NCBI GenBank assembly: GCA_036583965.1
Contig: JAZBQD010000001.1
Location: forward strand, 27,500,597-27,564,596
Source of the DNA: Prunella strophiata
Taxonomy: Eukaryota > Chordata > Aves > Passeriformes > Prunellidae
Reading direction: 5' to 3'
Length of the DNA stretch: 64,000 nucleotides
In this document: in pieces, positions 39,521 through 52,952 of the stretch
How positions within the stretch are numbered: the first letter of the stretch is position 1
Layout: each line of letters starts with the position of its first letter
Program-made: the position numbers and the translations under genes
Notes under the pieces: generated by a model
Databases searched by the model: none
What the model saw: the letters and a program-made list of their open reading frames with translations, nothing else
What the model was told of the DNA's origin: nothing

Positions 39521-41020
39521 GTATTATTTATCAGTTATCTTCCTGCTTAAATCAAAGGAAAGACTGTCCTTCATGGTGGTAAGCTGTGTTTTACACCCAT
39601 TTTACTTTACTCTCTTCAAAACGTGCCCTCTGACTGAAATATTCCAATCAGCCAATCTACAACATCTCCAATGAAATTTTGTTAAAATACAAAATTGCAT
39701 AAGATATGAACCAGAAATATTATTGTCATTCTTTTTCACGGGAGTTTTGTGCTAAAAGGACATGCTAAAAAAATCCAAGTTGTGTTGTGGAAAAAAAGCC
39801 CCAAAACTATCAGAAAAGAGCACACACCCCAAAGGACCTGGTAAACTGTGGCCTCTTGGTTGAGAAGATCCAGAGGTCACTCAAAAAAGACTAAATGAGG
39901 ACATCATAGCACACATCATAACACAGAGCAGGGGAAGAGTGCTAGGATTTGCACCTGACCAGGTCAGAAGAGGAAAACTGGAACTGAACCTGAGACAAAA
40001 TATAATAATATGAGAATAGGTTGGAGAAAAAGACCTCAAGAAGAAATGGTGGAAATTGCATGCTCAGCTGAGGCAACTGATGAACCCTTAGGAATGGGTG
40101 AATGACATCTGAAAGCTCCTGAGAGGCACCAAACCACCAGGTGTGCAGACTTGCACATGGAGAGGGCTCCCAGAGCTGCTGGGCCAGGACTACAAGAGCT
40201 CCACACTGCCCTCAGCTCCAAAAGGAGACACTGCAGGGTATGGTGAAGCTAATCCTATTTTCTCTTAGAGAGGATGAATGAAAATCAAAATACTTTTGAA
40301 AACTTACCCATGGAACAAGAGAGATTCTCTATAGTAACAATGGGAGGACTTTACATTTGTGTGTTATAAAAAGAATTTAGTCTGTATTATGCATACTTAT
40401 AATTTTACTCCTGCTTCCCTTAATTCTTTCCTTGGCCTCATGATCAGCTTCTAAGATGTTTCCTTAACAAAGCAAAGACACTTGAAGTACTTTGAACTGT
40501 GGCTGCTTAAAAATCAGATGTCCTTGCACAGAATATAATTTACATATTTATAGACTTATTCCCATACAGTTATTTTCAACTAAGATACAGATAATACTTT
40601 CTGTTATAGTCAGAGCTGAACAATTAAATCAGTTGGGGGAAGGAGATGAGGTATTTTTCTGACTCATATAATTTATGGAAAAATTCCCAGGTTAAACAGA
40701 TCCATAGATCCTCAGTTCTTATTCAGCTGTAAAGTCACCAACTACTTTAGATTTCAAGAAGGAACCAGAGCAAACAGAAGGTTGTCTCTGTTTTTCAGAT
40801 GTCTAATATTACAAGACATATTAGTCATTAATTATGTATCAATACTACAACCTTGACTTGCCTCTGACCCTAAACCACTACTTCCTAAGCATTATTTCAT
40901 TCAGAAACCACTCAGTCATTCCCTCATTTTGTAATTTCATTCAGGATTTTGAATGAATCCTTTTCCAAGGATTTTGGAAAAGTTTTGTTAGGTAAAAAGT
41001 GACCCAGTATCTTATGTCCC
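39521..41020. other. non-coding stretch with moderately GC-rich part
   Basis: No supportable gene. At 39,880-40,240 the text is richer in G and purines (gaggcaccaaaccaccagg, agctgctgggccaggac) but matches no repeat or protein I recognise. A 47-bp exon-like segment at 40,945-40,991 (acceptor gtaatttcattcag, donor TTAG|GTAAAA) is open in one frame (ILNESFSKDFGKVLL) but weakly supported. Confidence 0.45.
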
Positions 41021-41023
41021 TGC

Positions 41024-41320
41024 CCTGGGAAGGGACAGAGGGTGGAACAGACATCAGGCAGAGGAAAGGTGTGTGAGGTTTCTCAGCTCAAACTCCACAG
41101 TTTCCCAGTTCAAAGTCCCTTTATTTGTGTTTGGAATGATGGCTGCAGGGTGCAGTTGGGTTCCCAATGCAGATTTACACAGCTCCTTGAGCAGACAATC
41201 CTATAGATTAGGGGTTGCTTATATGTTTTATATCCAATAGCAGCAATTATTGCTAAAAAAAAAATGGGTTAACTTTGAGTTTGAAAGTTATTCCTTTAAG
41301 AGGGAATTATCTACACAGGT
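41024..41320 (-). mobile_element. LTR-like block, minus strand
   Basis: On the minus strand a TATA-like box (GGATATAAAACATATAAG, core at 41,225-41,232) is followed about 105 bp later by AATAAAGGGACTTTGAACTGGG-type text (AATAAA at 41,120-41,125) and a pyrimidine-rich tail. The order TATA, then AATAAA at about 100 bp, fits the U3-R of a retroviral LTR. A possible TG-start is TGTGTAGATAATTCCC near 41,316. Exact ends and a target duplication were not found, and no viral genes flank it. Confidence 0.45.
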
Positions 41321-44300
41321 ATTTTTCAGTAAAATGGCCAACAACTATGTTTATTTGATTAATATTATTCTGCCTTCTTTACTTGTAGAAGAACTTCTGG
41401 TACTAGGATTTTTTTGAAAATCACAGATTTCTTTTGTAATGATAGCATGTATTTCTCTGTCACAAACAGATCATTATAATATGAAAGAGTGAAAAATGCT
41501 GGGAAATTAATTGTTTTGTCTGTATTTGGACAAATTTTGATAAACCTAATAGCTAATAGCTTCATTGGGTCATTATAGTTTTAAATAGGAAAAAAATGCA
41601 GTCAGAATAGCTTATCTGTGGGGGACATTAATTTTGGTTTAGAGTCTGGGTTTGTGATGGGGATTTTTTAATCCAAAATAAGTTACCAACTAAATTTCAC
41701 TATCAGGATAGTAACCAAACAGCTTTCCCTAATACAAAAACATTATTAGTGAGAGAGAGGGCTGAACTAAACTATTTGATGAATACTTTAACATTTTCAT
41801 TTTTTGTATTCTGAATGCAACAGTACCCTCAATGAGTTCTAATTAAAATCTTACTGCAGCTTGATGAAATACTACTTAGTGAAATGAAACCCACATTAGC
41901 ATGTTGGTTAATTTCTAATCATTTACCCTATAACAGTAAAATATAGTTTGCAGTCTCTTCACTTGCTAATCATGAGGGTGTCATTATGCAGCCTCTGCTG
42001 TCTACCTCCAGAAATAATCAGTGTAAAAATTGCTTGAAATTTGGCTACAAATAGCTGTCCAAAGAAGAGTTCCAATCTGCTACTCTAAATTTAATTAAGT
42101 GTATATTCAGTTTATGCTTTTTTTTCCCCCCCTTGATGAAGTTCCTGTTGCAGGTTGCGAACAGTTTAAATAGATTTGAGTACAAAACTGAGGAATGTAG
42201 CTTGGTGTAAATGTGTGGGTGTCTGTGTTTGTGCCTGCTACATGAGCAAAGCAAAGGGAATTGCATCACCTCATTTCCCTGAACACCAGTAAAGATCATC
42301 AGGAGACAGCCAATACAGGAGGACATCAGTAGCAATGTTCTACATGTTGAGAAGAGCAAAACCAGAAAACTAATTGGAAATAGCCTAAGCACCACACTAA
42401 AGAAATTATTTCTGCTTACCTACAGCAAATCAGAGGGATGGAAGCACTGACCAGTGTGGAGATTCAGCAGCAAGGTCAAAAGAAATATCTGAAGAGATGC
42501 AGCTATTCTGATAACTGCAATTTTTATTTTAAAACCCCTTCAATTTCTTGCAATATCAAAATGGTTTGTTTCTCTTTTGGAAGATTTTCTTCACAGCATG
42601 TCTGCAAGACCTTGTGCCTCAGCTAGCATACACCTAATGCCTCAAGTCTATCTTAACATTGATGGAAGTATAAAGGAACATCAGAAATAAGTTGTTTTAA
42701 TATGACATTTTTTCTACAGGCCCCAATCTGTGTGGTAAAGCCTTCTTATCCAAAAAGATAACTGGATGCTTTCAACAAATAAGAGATCACATTCTGCTTT
42801 CCACAAATAAGAGGTGCATCTTGAGTGGTTCTGGAAGTGAAGAGTGATGTTGTGAGGACAGAGACCACACACATGATTTTATGCTTCTAACACTCTTTTT
42901 GTAAGGGGAAGTACTAAATCAAAGCTTTTTATGTAGTGCAAATAAATTGCAACTCTTTCTCCTTATATTTCTAGTCCCTCTGCTCAGTCCAAGCCTGCTT
43001 TGCTTGCCAAATTTTAAATACCTGTCACCATGAAGTATGTTCTGAGCCCTTGGCTGATGCTTTTACTTTAGTGAACAGAATTTTTTGCCTACTTACTAGA
43101 TGCCAAACTGGAAAATTGTTAATAAATTTCTATTACTGTCAACTTCCTCTGGCTCCTTTTGTTTTAGCAAAATTGGATCTCAGAGGAGATACATATCTAT
43201 TCCTCCTTCACGTCTCAATACTAATTAAGTAATATGGATTTAATTAAGTAAAAGGCAGGCTCTGCAAATATATAATGTATAAGTTGGTAGCATCGACCTC
43301 CTTCCCATGACTTATAGATTGCCACCACATAACATTTGCTAGATCAGTATCTTTTCATTTCCCATACTGTTCAGCATACCCTGCTGCATGACTGGGAATG
43401 TTTTGGGCTTGCAGCAATTGCTTCCTACAACAGCAGCAGCAAAGAGCTGCTACTGGAGCAGATACATACCATTTAAAATGCTCTTATTAAGGCTGCTGTA
43501 ATTCCCAGTACAAATAATAAACCTTCTCAAGCAGGAGTAATGCAAGCCTATCCTTCACCTGACTGAACTCAGTCTAACACTGAAGTAGTGTGTGGGCAAC
43601 AGCATGAACAAGGCAGCTCACACAAGAGGTGGAGATTGGAAACCTTGTCCTTCATTTAACCTTTTAGATGTCTAAAGAACAGAGACATTATTGAGATCTG
43701 CTGATGGCCTATGTCATGTTAGCCTTGAAAACACGAGTGGCTATAGGTTAGAAAGAGGCTCTTACATTGTTAATACACATTTTATGTATTTTTCCTGAGA
43801 AAATTTAGTGCCTGAATCATGATGAACAAGTCTAACAAAACAAAACTCTATATTCTCTGAGCTGACAGCAAGAGCATGTGCTGAGATGCAACTGGATCCT
43901 GGCTGGAAGCTTTTAACAAGAAATTGTAATGAGTAGATGAATGACATTAAGGTGCTCCTGCTGTGTTGGCTTCAGGTTACTCTTAGATTTGCTCCAATGC
44001 TCTTGTGCCCCACAATGCTTCCCACACTCTTCTCTTGTGAGCTGAGAGGAGAGAACAAAGCTGAAAGCAGGATTACACTAATGCAAAGATTTCCAAAGTG
44101 GAACAAATGAACACACTTACACTGTGTCTGAACTGCAGGAACCACAGTGGAAACTCCTTGAAATTACTCTTGTTTATTCTGGGCTTGTGGGCTGCAGGGA
44201 AGCCAGAGCATGCTGCAGACAGGTTCCTGTGCTGCAGACCCACCAGGCATCTCCCCTGCCACCTGCACAGATCCTCAGAGAAACCACAGCACTGTGAAAA

Positions 44301-44716
44301 ATGGTGAGATTTTGTCTACATGGCACAGAAGTGAAGTAGTCAGTTATGATTTATGATCAACAGGATGATACTTCCCAGGGAGTGTGACTCTACATGTAGA
44401 CTGCATGGTTAAATACAGCCCAGATACTAACTAGGGGTCATCAGTAATGTTGCATTCATTATTAAACAGATCAAAGAGTGTCCAAATACTTTATTTTTAT
44501 ATACATTTTCTAATGTATAATTTAACTGTTTTGATTACCACTCCAGAGTTAAACTCTTATTAGCTACTTTAATTACTTCCATTTTGCTTACAACACAGCT
44601 CATTAAAGTGCTATTATTTTACTAGATATATTTACTATGGTAGGTACTGTAGTAACATTCTTCACTGCTCATCCAAAACACTCATTGGCCGCACATTTAA
44701 CCTCACCAAAAATCCC

Positions 44717-44730
44717 TTTTTTTTTTTTTT
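44717..44730. repeat. poly(T) tract, 14 nt
   Basis: Pure T run in aatccc...ctttcc. Simple sequence. Confidence 0.85.
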
Positions 44731-45921
44731 CTTTCCAATTTTTGGGCAGCACATGTCACCCAAGCCTTTGCCATCTAATGGTTTCTAACTAGAACACCCA
44801 TAATGCAGCTCATTGAACTCTTGAACTTACATTTTCTCATCATGCATTTCCAAAAGAGAACAAATCTCTGTAGCATTAACACCTATAATATTACTACTAA
44901 TTAGTATGGCAATAACTGTACAATATTTAATACAGCTTCATATAAAGTTTCTTTTCAACAGAAGTTTAACTGAGAAAGAGACACACTAATATAAACACAT
45001 TGCATGTTAGACACTCCTTTAAATAAATTAGATACTTGTTTCCTTGATCTTCAAATCTAACACAAGACCATGTCAGGCCTTCATATGTAAATATGTTCAG
45101 GAGCATTCAATTAATAAAGCTGTGATTTTATTCAGTATCACTGAATTTGAACAAAAGTCTTTTCAACTACACTTGGAAAAAAAACCTCATTATTTTAACA
45201 TCAACATGAGAGTCCTCATAAAGAGAAAAATCAAGTCATGCAGCAGACATGCAGATACACGTGACAGAACACACATATGGATGAAAAATGTATCATTAGC
45301 TCAGAGCACTTCCCTACAGTTCAAGAGAGGAGATCTGTGCTACAAGAGGGTTAAATTCTGCAAGATACAGAGCTCTCTGGAGATGATTTGACACAGACAG
45401 CTTTAAACTTATCAGTATCTTCATTGCATTCTCAATTTCAAACAATAAAAGAACTGAGTGCAAAATGAGAGATTTATGGAGATGTCATATTACTATAAAA
45501 ACCCAGATAATACAAAAATTCTGAGAAGTAATTTTTCATCTCACGAATCCTACTGCAATTATGAAAGAAGCTTCACTTGCATCTCTAAACTTTTCAAAAG
45601 TGCATGCACTCTCCTCAAGTTAAAATTTGGAAGGCTGTAAATACATGCAGTGCATGTAACAACACTAAGCAGCTGTGGCTAGCTTGCACCTCTGGAGCCA
45701 CTGAAAGCTGATCACTGATTAGCTTCATGCAGCTTTTTGAGGGCCTCACTGTCCCCTTTTCCTTATCTCTTATGCTTTTGCACACCCAGACACTGCAAAA
45801 GGTAAAGGCTTTAAGGGGCTGAATAGAAGTTTAGAAAAAGGATTAGTATTAGTGGCACTGATGCTTCACTAAATTAATCTGGCACCTATCAGGGGACTGT
45901 CAAGAGCTCTTAAAAGATTAC

Positions 45922-45938
45922 TTTTTTTTTTTTTTTTT
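45922..45938. repeat. poly(T) tract, 17 nt
   Basis: Pure T run after gattac. No adjacent retrocopy is recognisable on the minus strand. Confidence 0.9.
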
Positions 45939-46641
45939 GGATTGTGTGAAGAAAGATATGTTTCTACAACGTAATGAAAAGGACTTAGTTGTGCATGTGT
46001 TATTTCTTGCCTCATTAAAACAAGGAGTGTCATCTATTTCTGTAGTTATTAGATCAACAAGTCCTAACCTTTGAATAAACAGTCCTGGATTTTGAAGCTA
46101 GCTGACCCTATAATATCTGCTACATAACCCCTCCATAAAAAGACATATACCAAAACATAGTGACCCTTAGAAACATATATAAATAATGCATCTATCCTCA
46201 GACCTAAATGGTAATAAAGGCACAAGGCCTTAAAGGATTTCTGGTTTATTCTGCTCTAAGAATAGAACCAGTATGTGTTAGCACAAAATATAAAAATATT
46301 GCTTAATCCAAAAAAAAGAGTAAAATGCAATTCTTTTTCAGAGGTTTATTGTCTGTTAGCATCCTGGGGCCTCCCCTGGTCCCCACTGACTTGAATCAGG
46401 CTCCTATAGAACATGAAAAGACCAATCCAGCCTTGCAGTTGTTATAGGGAATTCCCTTCAGGGAAGCAGGTATCAAAAGAAATCCCATGGCTGCTCATGG
46501 GCTGCTGGCAGATGAGATGATGGGACTTTCTCCTAAAAAGGTGTCAAAAACCAAACCCCACTCCAACAGGCACTCATTGACAACATTTCTGACAGCTGCT
46601 CTCCTTTAAAAGGCAGCCTGGGATGGACACATAAAACTTAC

Positions 46642-46683
46642 CCAAAAGTTGTCAGTGTGACAGTTTTCATGGCAAATAATCCA
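46642..46683 (-). other. minus-strand exon-like segment, 42 bp
   Basis: On the minus strand an excellent acceptor (GCATTTGCTTCATTTCAG) and a near-ideal donor (TTTTGG|GTAAGT) bound exactly 42 bp, phase 0 to phase 0. One frame reads WIICHENCHTDNFW; a second is also open. It has the best-balanced splice pair seen on the minus strand, but it is short and isolated. Confidence 0.15.
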
Positions 46684-49600
46684 CTGAAATGAAGCAAATG
46701 CATGTGCAGTGGCATCCAAATCCCTCTCTAAAATGAATAATTTAAAATCAGACATTCACTTGCCATTGAAACTATACCTTATTTAAGATGTTCTTCCCCA
46801 ACATGACCAGAGTTTGGTCATTTCCCTCCCAGGGTGGAGGCAGTGGGTACAGGGGGAGGCAGTGAGGAAGGATGTGTAGCATATCTGCACAAACACTGAG
46901 GACAGTCAGAAGCCAGACTTTAAATGACCTCATGCTAGGATTTTCAATAAGGCTTAGGGAAGTCAGGGATTCACTTTCACTGGGAGCTATGGGTCAGAGT
47001 GCTTTGAGCTTGTCTAAAAAGCTCAGCTTAAATTAAACACAATGGCTGGGCATTAATCTTCTTGGGGGTGGTGTTCCAGCAGTCCAGTTTGTTTTGACAG
47101 GCTGCCTGCTTAGAAAATGGTTCCTTGGATTAAGGCCTGGGTTACAACAGGCATCTCAGTCTGTATTCTCAGTGGCAGCAGGTCTCTATTAATAGCATTT
47201 GTGGTTTGTTTCAGTCCTGACTCTTTACAATACTGAGTTCCCTGGTTTGGATATACTGGACTGTTATAACAAAAGTCACTAAAACTTTTCAAAGCCATCA
47301 TTACAAAATCTACTTCAATTAAGGGAAAGACTAAGATCTGTTCTAATGGTTCAAAGCTGTGCTACTTTAATAAGCAGGCAAACACATTTTTGACTGAGTG
47401 AAACAGTAAAAAATACCTTTTATGCTCCATTTTCACACACTGGAGTTCTTTTTTGCAGCACCAAATTAAACATCTCATAGTAGGAAAAAAGGCATCCTGG
47501 ATTTAACTTGCTAATCAAAATGAAATTCTAACAAGTCTCCACACCAGGCAGAACCATGGCCCCTCCATAGCTACTCCACCCTGTAGCAGCCTGTGTTGGC
47601 TGATGCTAACAGCAAAACTAAAGAGGGCTGGTGGAAAGTTTTCCCTTCCCTTTTGATAGGACAGGTTTATATCAGGGACTGTCACTGAAGATTGGGACAT
47701 GAAAGAGTCCCAGGACAGACCAAGTATTGCAGCATAACACAGTGTACCAAAGTATTCTAAGGTACTGTGAAGGGTGGGAGAAAAAAAGGGAGTAGAAGGC
47801 TGGATACATTGGGGAAGGTACAGGCAATAGCTAAGAGAGAATAAGCATAAGAAGAGGAAGCTGGAATCCAGGAGCAGGGGAAATGCTGTGCCAGCAGGGG
47901 GGTTACAGGAATGGGTGTGTTAACAGCACTGGGAGGTAGTGGGATCTCAGGGGATGAAGTGGTTCAATGCCACAAGGAAGACAAAGAAAGGAAAACAGTT
48001 TTCAATGGTGGGTAAGTGAAGGACTTTCCATAAGAGGTGGAGAGTTGCAGAACATTGAACAGATTGGAAAAATAGAACGACTGGATGAATCATGGACTTG
48101 AAATTTTAAATTCTACTACTTCTGACAGCATGGTTTTACTTTGACAAAGGCTATGTAAATGACATTTTCTGCCTCAACAGATCCACAAACAACTCTTGTT
48201 TTGTGGTACATGTGCTGACTTGAAGATGAACCCTCTCCAACCTCCCCCCACCCCAAGTTTATTTTTGTCTTTTTTTTTAAAAAGGAGCATTTATTCTGTG
48301 TTCAAAAACCTGGTGTTCCTCATGCCAGGAAGGAAGAAGCAAAAGTCAGACTTTCATTTTTTTTGTTATATTGGTCTCATGACCTTACTAAGATTAAGCT
48401 GTATTTTGCTTTTTAGGACTCCTGTCAGACACAGTTCATGGAGAGATGCAGACTTTGCTGCCCTTTTGGTGCCCCCTTGGAAACTCCATAGAAATACTGA
48501 TGTGCAGATTCAGTCCTGAGTTTCTGAACATCTCTGTTCTCAGGCCTTCTGTGGTGCATGGTATTGCTGCTGAGAGAGAGGGAAACAATTCCCAGACAGG
48601 CAGCAGAAGGTTCATTCTTGGCACTGCCATCTGTGCAAGCCTCTGCACACAGCACAAACCAACCAAAGAGCACCACCCATGTTCCACAGATGGCCTTCAG
48701 TTGCAGTCTGCAGTTTAAGAGCAGTGATTGATACCTAAAGTCTAAAATCTTGCTTTTCTCCATGTCCTTTCAAGAGCCTCAGATCAAGAAGAAAGATAGA
48801 AGCAGCCATCAAAGTTAAAATCAAGTTTCTCAGCAGACATAATTTGAGCAGAACACATAGATGTTGTATCAGCATTACCCACCCATTTCCCATACCTCCC
48901 TATCAGAGATCCATTGGATCCCAAAACATCAGCCCAGAGAGAAGAGCAAATTCTGTAGAAAGGAGGTATTGTGCTTCGGGTTTTGTTTATTTGTTTGTTT
49001 TCCCCAAAAATAAATGATTTACCATTTTTTCCCCCAAAAGAACTGGTCCATGTCACAATTTTTTCTCAGGCAATCCAATAGTTTTTGCACCCAGAGTGCT
49101 GTGAAGTCCATGTGAAAACACCAACAGCCAATTTACCCATCTTCTAACACCATCCTAAATGAAGGACTTTTACCTTTGGACATGGTGAATAGGATAGGAT
49201 GATCTAGGTGGAAACACTGAGCAATTCCTGATATTCATTATTAAACATGATAAATCCTCATCATTCCTGCATATTCCATATTCTTTCAGTTCTCATGCTC
49301 ATCACAGATTTTTCTTACTTCACTCAGCAGCTGTTTGTTCTTTACTTATGTGGTGTTATAAAGAGCTGATTATTTGTTTACCATTATTACTTATATGTTT
49401 TAATGGAGAGGAGGAAGCCAAGAATTTTAAACACTCAGCAGAGCTTCTTCCATTTATGAAAGAACACAAACAACATTTACTTTAGTCTTTGAGAGTACTT
49501 TAGCCTTTTATCATCATTTTTGTGTTCTCATTTGATAATTCACATTTTTCCATTACTGTGCTATCATTGACTTTGTAGTCAGCTTTAGTATAGAAAACCA

Positions 49601-50071
49601 TTTTTTTCCAGGTTGTTACTTGAAAATAAGATATTAAAGGCCTGCTGTGCTGATCAGCAGTGATAGTCCCCAGCAGCTCCAGCAGCAGTGTCAGGGGATT
49701 ATTTGCCAATACACTCAGTTTTCTCCTTGCTAGTCAGTCTGTACTTATTCCCAGGAACATCTGACTACAAGTATCCTGACAAGGACAAATGGATATCCTT
49801 CTGCTGTACTGTGTCCACCCCACCTGATCTGATTGAGGGCTTTACCATGAGAAACAATCTTCACTGGTGGCAGTAAAACTGATAAAGCAATTCAGAATAA
49901 TTCCATCTGATGGTTTGCAAATAGATTCGTCTAGCATTTGCAGACACATTTTTCCCCAAGTATTTAACTCTAATCTTCTAATCTTGGGATTTTCCAGTAT
50001 AGCACCAAGTCCTAAAACCTAATCAAATGAGGATGATGTAAATTCGGACCCAATTAAATGTATTAATGGGT

Positions 50072-50160
50072 AATAAAATAAAAAATAAATAAAAAACAAA
50101 ACAAAACAAAAATAAACACACAAAAAAAAAAAAAAAAAAAAAAAAAACACAACTAAATAA
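50072..50160. repeat. A-rich low-complexity tract
   Basis: Composite of aaat/aaac simple repeats ending in 26 pure A (50,122-50,147). It could be a decayed and expanded poly(A) or simple slippage. Confidence 0.85.
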
Positions 50161-52911
50161 CACCATAAAATTTTAATGGTCATTCTAGAAAAAAAATATG
50201 AAAGGGTTTGATATGTTGTTCTCAAAGGATGTATCTAAAAGTTAATGGAGGAGGGAGCAAAGGAAGATGTCCCTTTGTTTCTCTTTTCTTCCAAAAAATG
50301 CCCACAGAAATGCTTAGTAACTTGCAAAAGTCATGAAGGACACACAGGACAGAAGAATCCCATAATTTTGCTCTTATCTCTTGTACCAATCCTTGCTGTA
50401 TAAGCAAAATGTGTAGGAAATGTCTCTGTTGTACCTTGATAACTTCAATACACTTTACTTATAGAGTTGGCAGTTTCAGTTTAGCTGCAAAGCAGAGTTT
50501 CTTAATATCAAATGCTCCAAAGAAGGGATTTAGTTACTAATGACATGAATTGGCTAAAATGCCCATTATTTTATCAGCAATATAAAATCAAAGCAACTGA
50601 GCTTCCAGATGCACCTCAATAATTTCATGCAAAACTTTACTGTGTAAAAACTGTCAAGTCAACAATCTCACTGTGGCTGGCAGGAAATTATTCCAAGGTC
50701 AACATGTTACATAAGCAATCATGAGAAAGCTTATCTGAGACTAGGCAGCTCATGCTGACTCCCCATCATGCAACAAGCTCAATTTACCTTTCAGCCAAAG
50801 TCATGCTCTAGTTTCACTCAAGTAACAAGTCCAGTATTAGCTCCCCTAAAGATTTTTTACAGTAAATGCACAATCTGAATTGGTTAATAAAACATTACCT
50901 ATTGCTACCTGTTTTCACCATACCTGAGGTAGGAAATAAAACAATTTTGAAAATAAATCCACCACTACCTGGTTTTTCTCAGCAGACACTGGATAGGAAA
51001 GATGATATGATTTATATTTCCCCTTATGCCTCTGAAGTAACTTCACATTCAGATTTATACTTTTATAAATTTCTTCATTATGACAAATGAAATATTAAGC
51101 TATAATTCAGCCTTAGCTTTTTTTTTCAAGATTTGGCTTTCATTATGTTTTGAGAAACATTGCTGCAGTTTCTCATGTTCAAACATCTGAATTCCATTGC
51201 ACTTCTTCTTCTGCTTGGTTGACTAAAGTGATGTTGACTCAAAAGGAGGCAACACTCTTTAAGTGAATAATGAATCCTGCTATCTACATGGCAATTGTTC
51301 ATGTCCACATGAAAGATTACTGTTGCATTAATAAAGTACTGCATGAATGTTCATGATCAAGCAAGTAAAAATATATTAAGGATGTAAACAAGATGAAAAG
51401 GACCCCAAAACAACCCTTGCAAACAAGTTTTCAACTTTTAATGTCAGTGCAGAACTCTGAATGCCTCATGAAAAAAATAAAGGTTAAAGTATATAAAAAG
51501 GTAAGGTTATAAGAAAACATTTATCTTCTGTGTATTCTTGTCATTTACCTTGGAATATAATATAAGTAAAAAATTATGAGTAAATAAATAATACAAGTTC
51601 TACAAACATTGTCTACAATTCAATGAATATGGAAACCTTACATATATTTGAAATTATTTTCTCATCTCATCTGTTTAAGAAAAAAAATCAACATTACATT
51701 TTATAACTCAGAATAACAGAAGAATTATCAGCTCTGTTGCTAGTAAATTAGCATTTATGTATTTTTAAAAATGTTAGCTAAAAATAACAAAATAACCAAG
51801 TTCAATTACAGCTGCAGCTTATTCATTCCAGTACTTTTTATGTCAACTTAAATGTTTATCCTTTTTTCTCCAGTGAAGAAGACTATTCAGCTGAAATGTT
51901 CTCTCTGTACAATTCTTATTCTTGTCCTGCCTTAGTTGGCTCCCCTCTTGTTATTAATAGCACCCAAGTGAAAATATGGGAGTTCTGTGGCTTGCCTTCT
52001 TAATAATGAATAAAGGTGATGCATTGTATGAAACTGCCTCAATAATTTAAAAGGTAATATCAAGTGAAGACTAACTGTAGTGGTCTGCAGAAAATATATT
52101 GCATTGAAAAATGATTTATAAGTTGCAGAGATGTTAAAATGCTAAATTTAAGTACAAAGTTCATAGTCTATTAGAAATATTAAAGTTTTAACACCAAGCA
52201 TGGCTATTTTCCTACTTGTTTCAAGTTGTAAATTGTTTTCTATCCCTGTCTTTTTTTATACTTATTTAGAGATAGAGACAGTCTTCTGACAGGATTCCCT
52301 TTGACCTTCAATAATACTTAGAGAAAGACAAAAAAAAGGGATAGAAGAGTTCACTATAATCACTGCTTCTGGTGTTAAATCTACAAGCTGCCAGATATCC
52401 AGAAGATGGACAAGCAATCCACTATAAAGTTACTTCTCTTTGATACTCAAAGTCTAAGCTATACAATAGATCACTTCTGATTATTTAGTGTATAAATATA
52501 CATTTATGCACAGGTGAAATTAAATTATGAAATTAAATAGCACATGCACACAAATAAGAGCTGACTCATGCCTATTGTGTTTTATGAAAGCTTCTCCAAA
52601 ACCAGCAGTGAATAACACTTCCAATGCTCTCTGAGACTCTAATTCTAGCCAGGTAAATAGATTAAACAAAAGAGCCAGTACAGAACTGAACATAATGCTG
52701 GTAGAGGAAATAGTAATTTGCATAACATAACTTCATCATCCAGTCAGAGGAAATCAATACATTTGGACCAATCACACAGTTCAGGCTTCAGACTAGAGAA
52801 ATAATACTCTTAAGAAACAGTTTCAAACTTATACCTAGGCACAGACTTATGCAAACTTAGCCCTTTTATGAAGGGTGACCAAAAAATCAGCACTCCAGTG
52901 TAAGCATAAGC

Positions 52912-52912
<1 letters not shown>

Positions 52913-52948
<36 letters not shown>
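52913..52948 (+). repeat. poly(A) tract, 36 nt
   Basis: The longest homopolymer in the window, 36 uninterrupted A after cataagcc. CR1 elements, the main avian LINEs, do not leave poly(A) tails, so a long pure tract is notable. No upstream AATAAA or recognisable mRNA retrocopy is visible, and the flanks show no clear target duplication. Confidence 0.9.

Positions 52949-52952
<4 letters not shown>

Larger units (their letters stand above)
41321..52912. other. AT-rich non-coding stretch
   Basis: No supportable gene. Open frames of 105-120 codons (42,045-42,395 minus; 45,044-45,391 plus; 48,196-48,763 both strands) are unrecognisable and without a convincing exon structure. It contains T and A homopolymers and a 42-bp minus-strand exon-like segment (46,642-46,683). 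Confidence 0.6.

Noticed and set aside
42045..42395. 116-codon minus-strand frame with a hydrophobic start
   Set aside because: The start looks like a signal peptide, but the rest shows no family and lies in simple AT-rich text. A strong minus-strand donor just upstream at about 42,420 follows only stop-containing segments.
42721..42811. Plus-strand segment after an excellent acceptor (ttttttctacag)
   Set aside because: The downstream donor is unclear (GTG|GTAAAG after 15 nt, or weak GAG|GTGCAT), so no exon could be defined.
45044..45391. 115-codon plus-strand frame
   Set aside because: No family, no splice sites at either end.
50122..50147. 26-A tract as the tail of a retrocopy
   Set aside because: The flank is graded aaat/aaac simple repeat, which fits slippage better.
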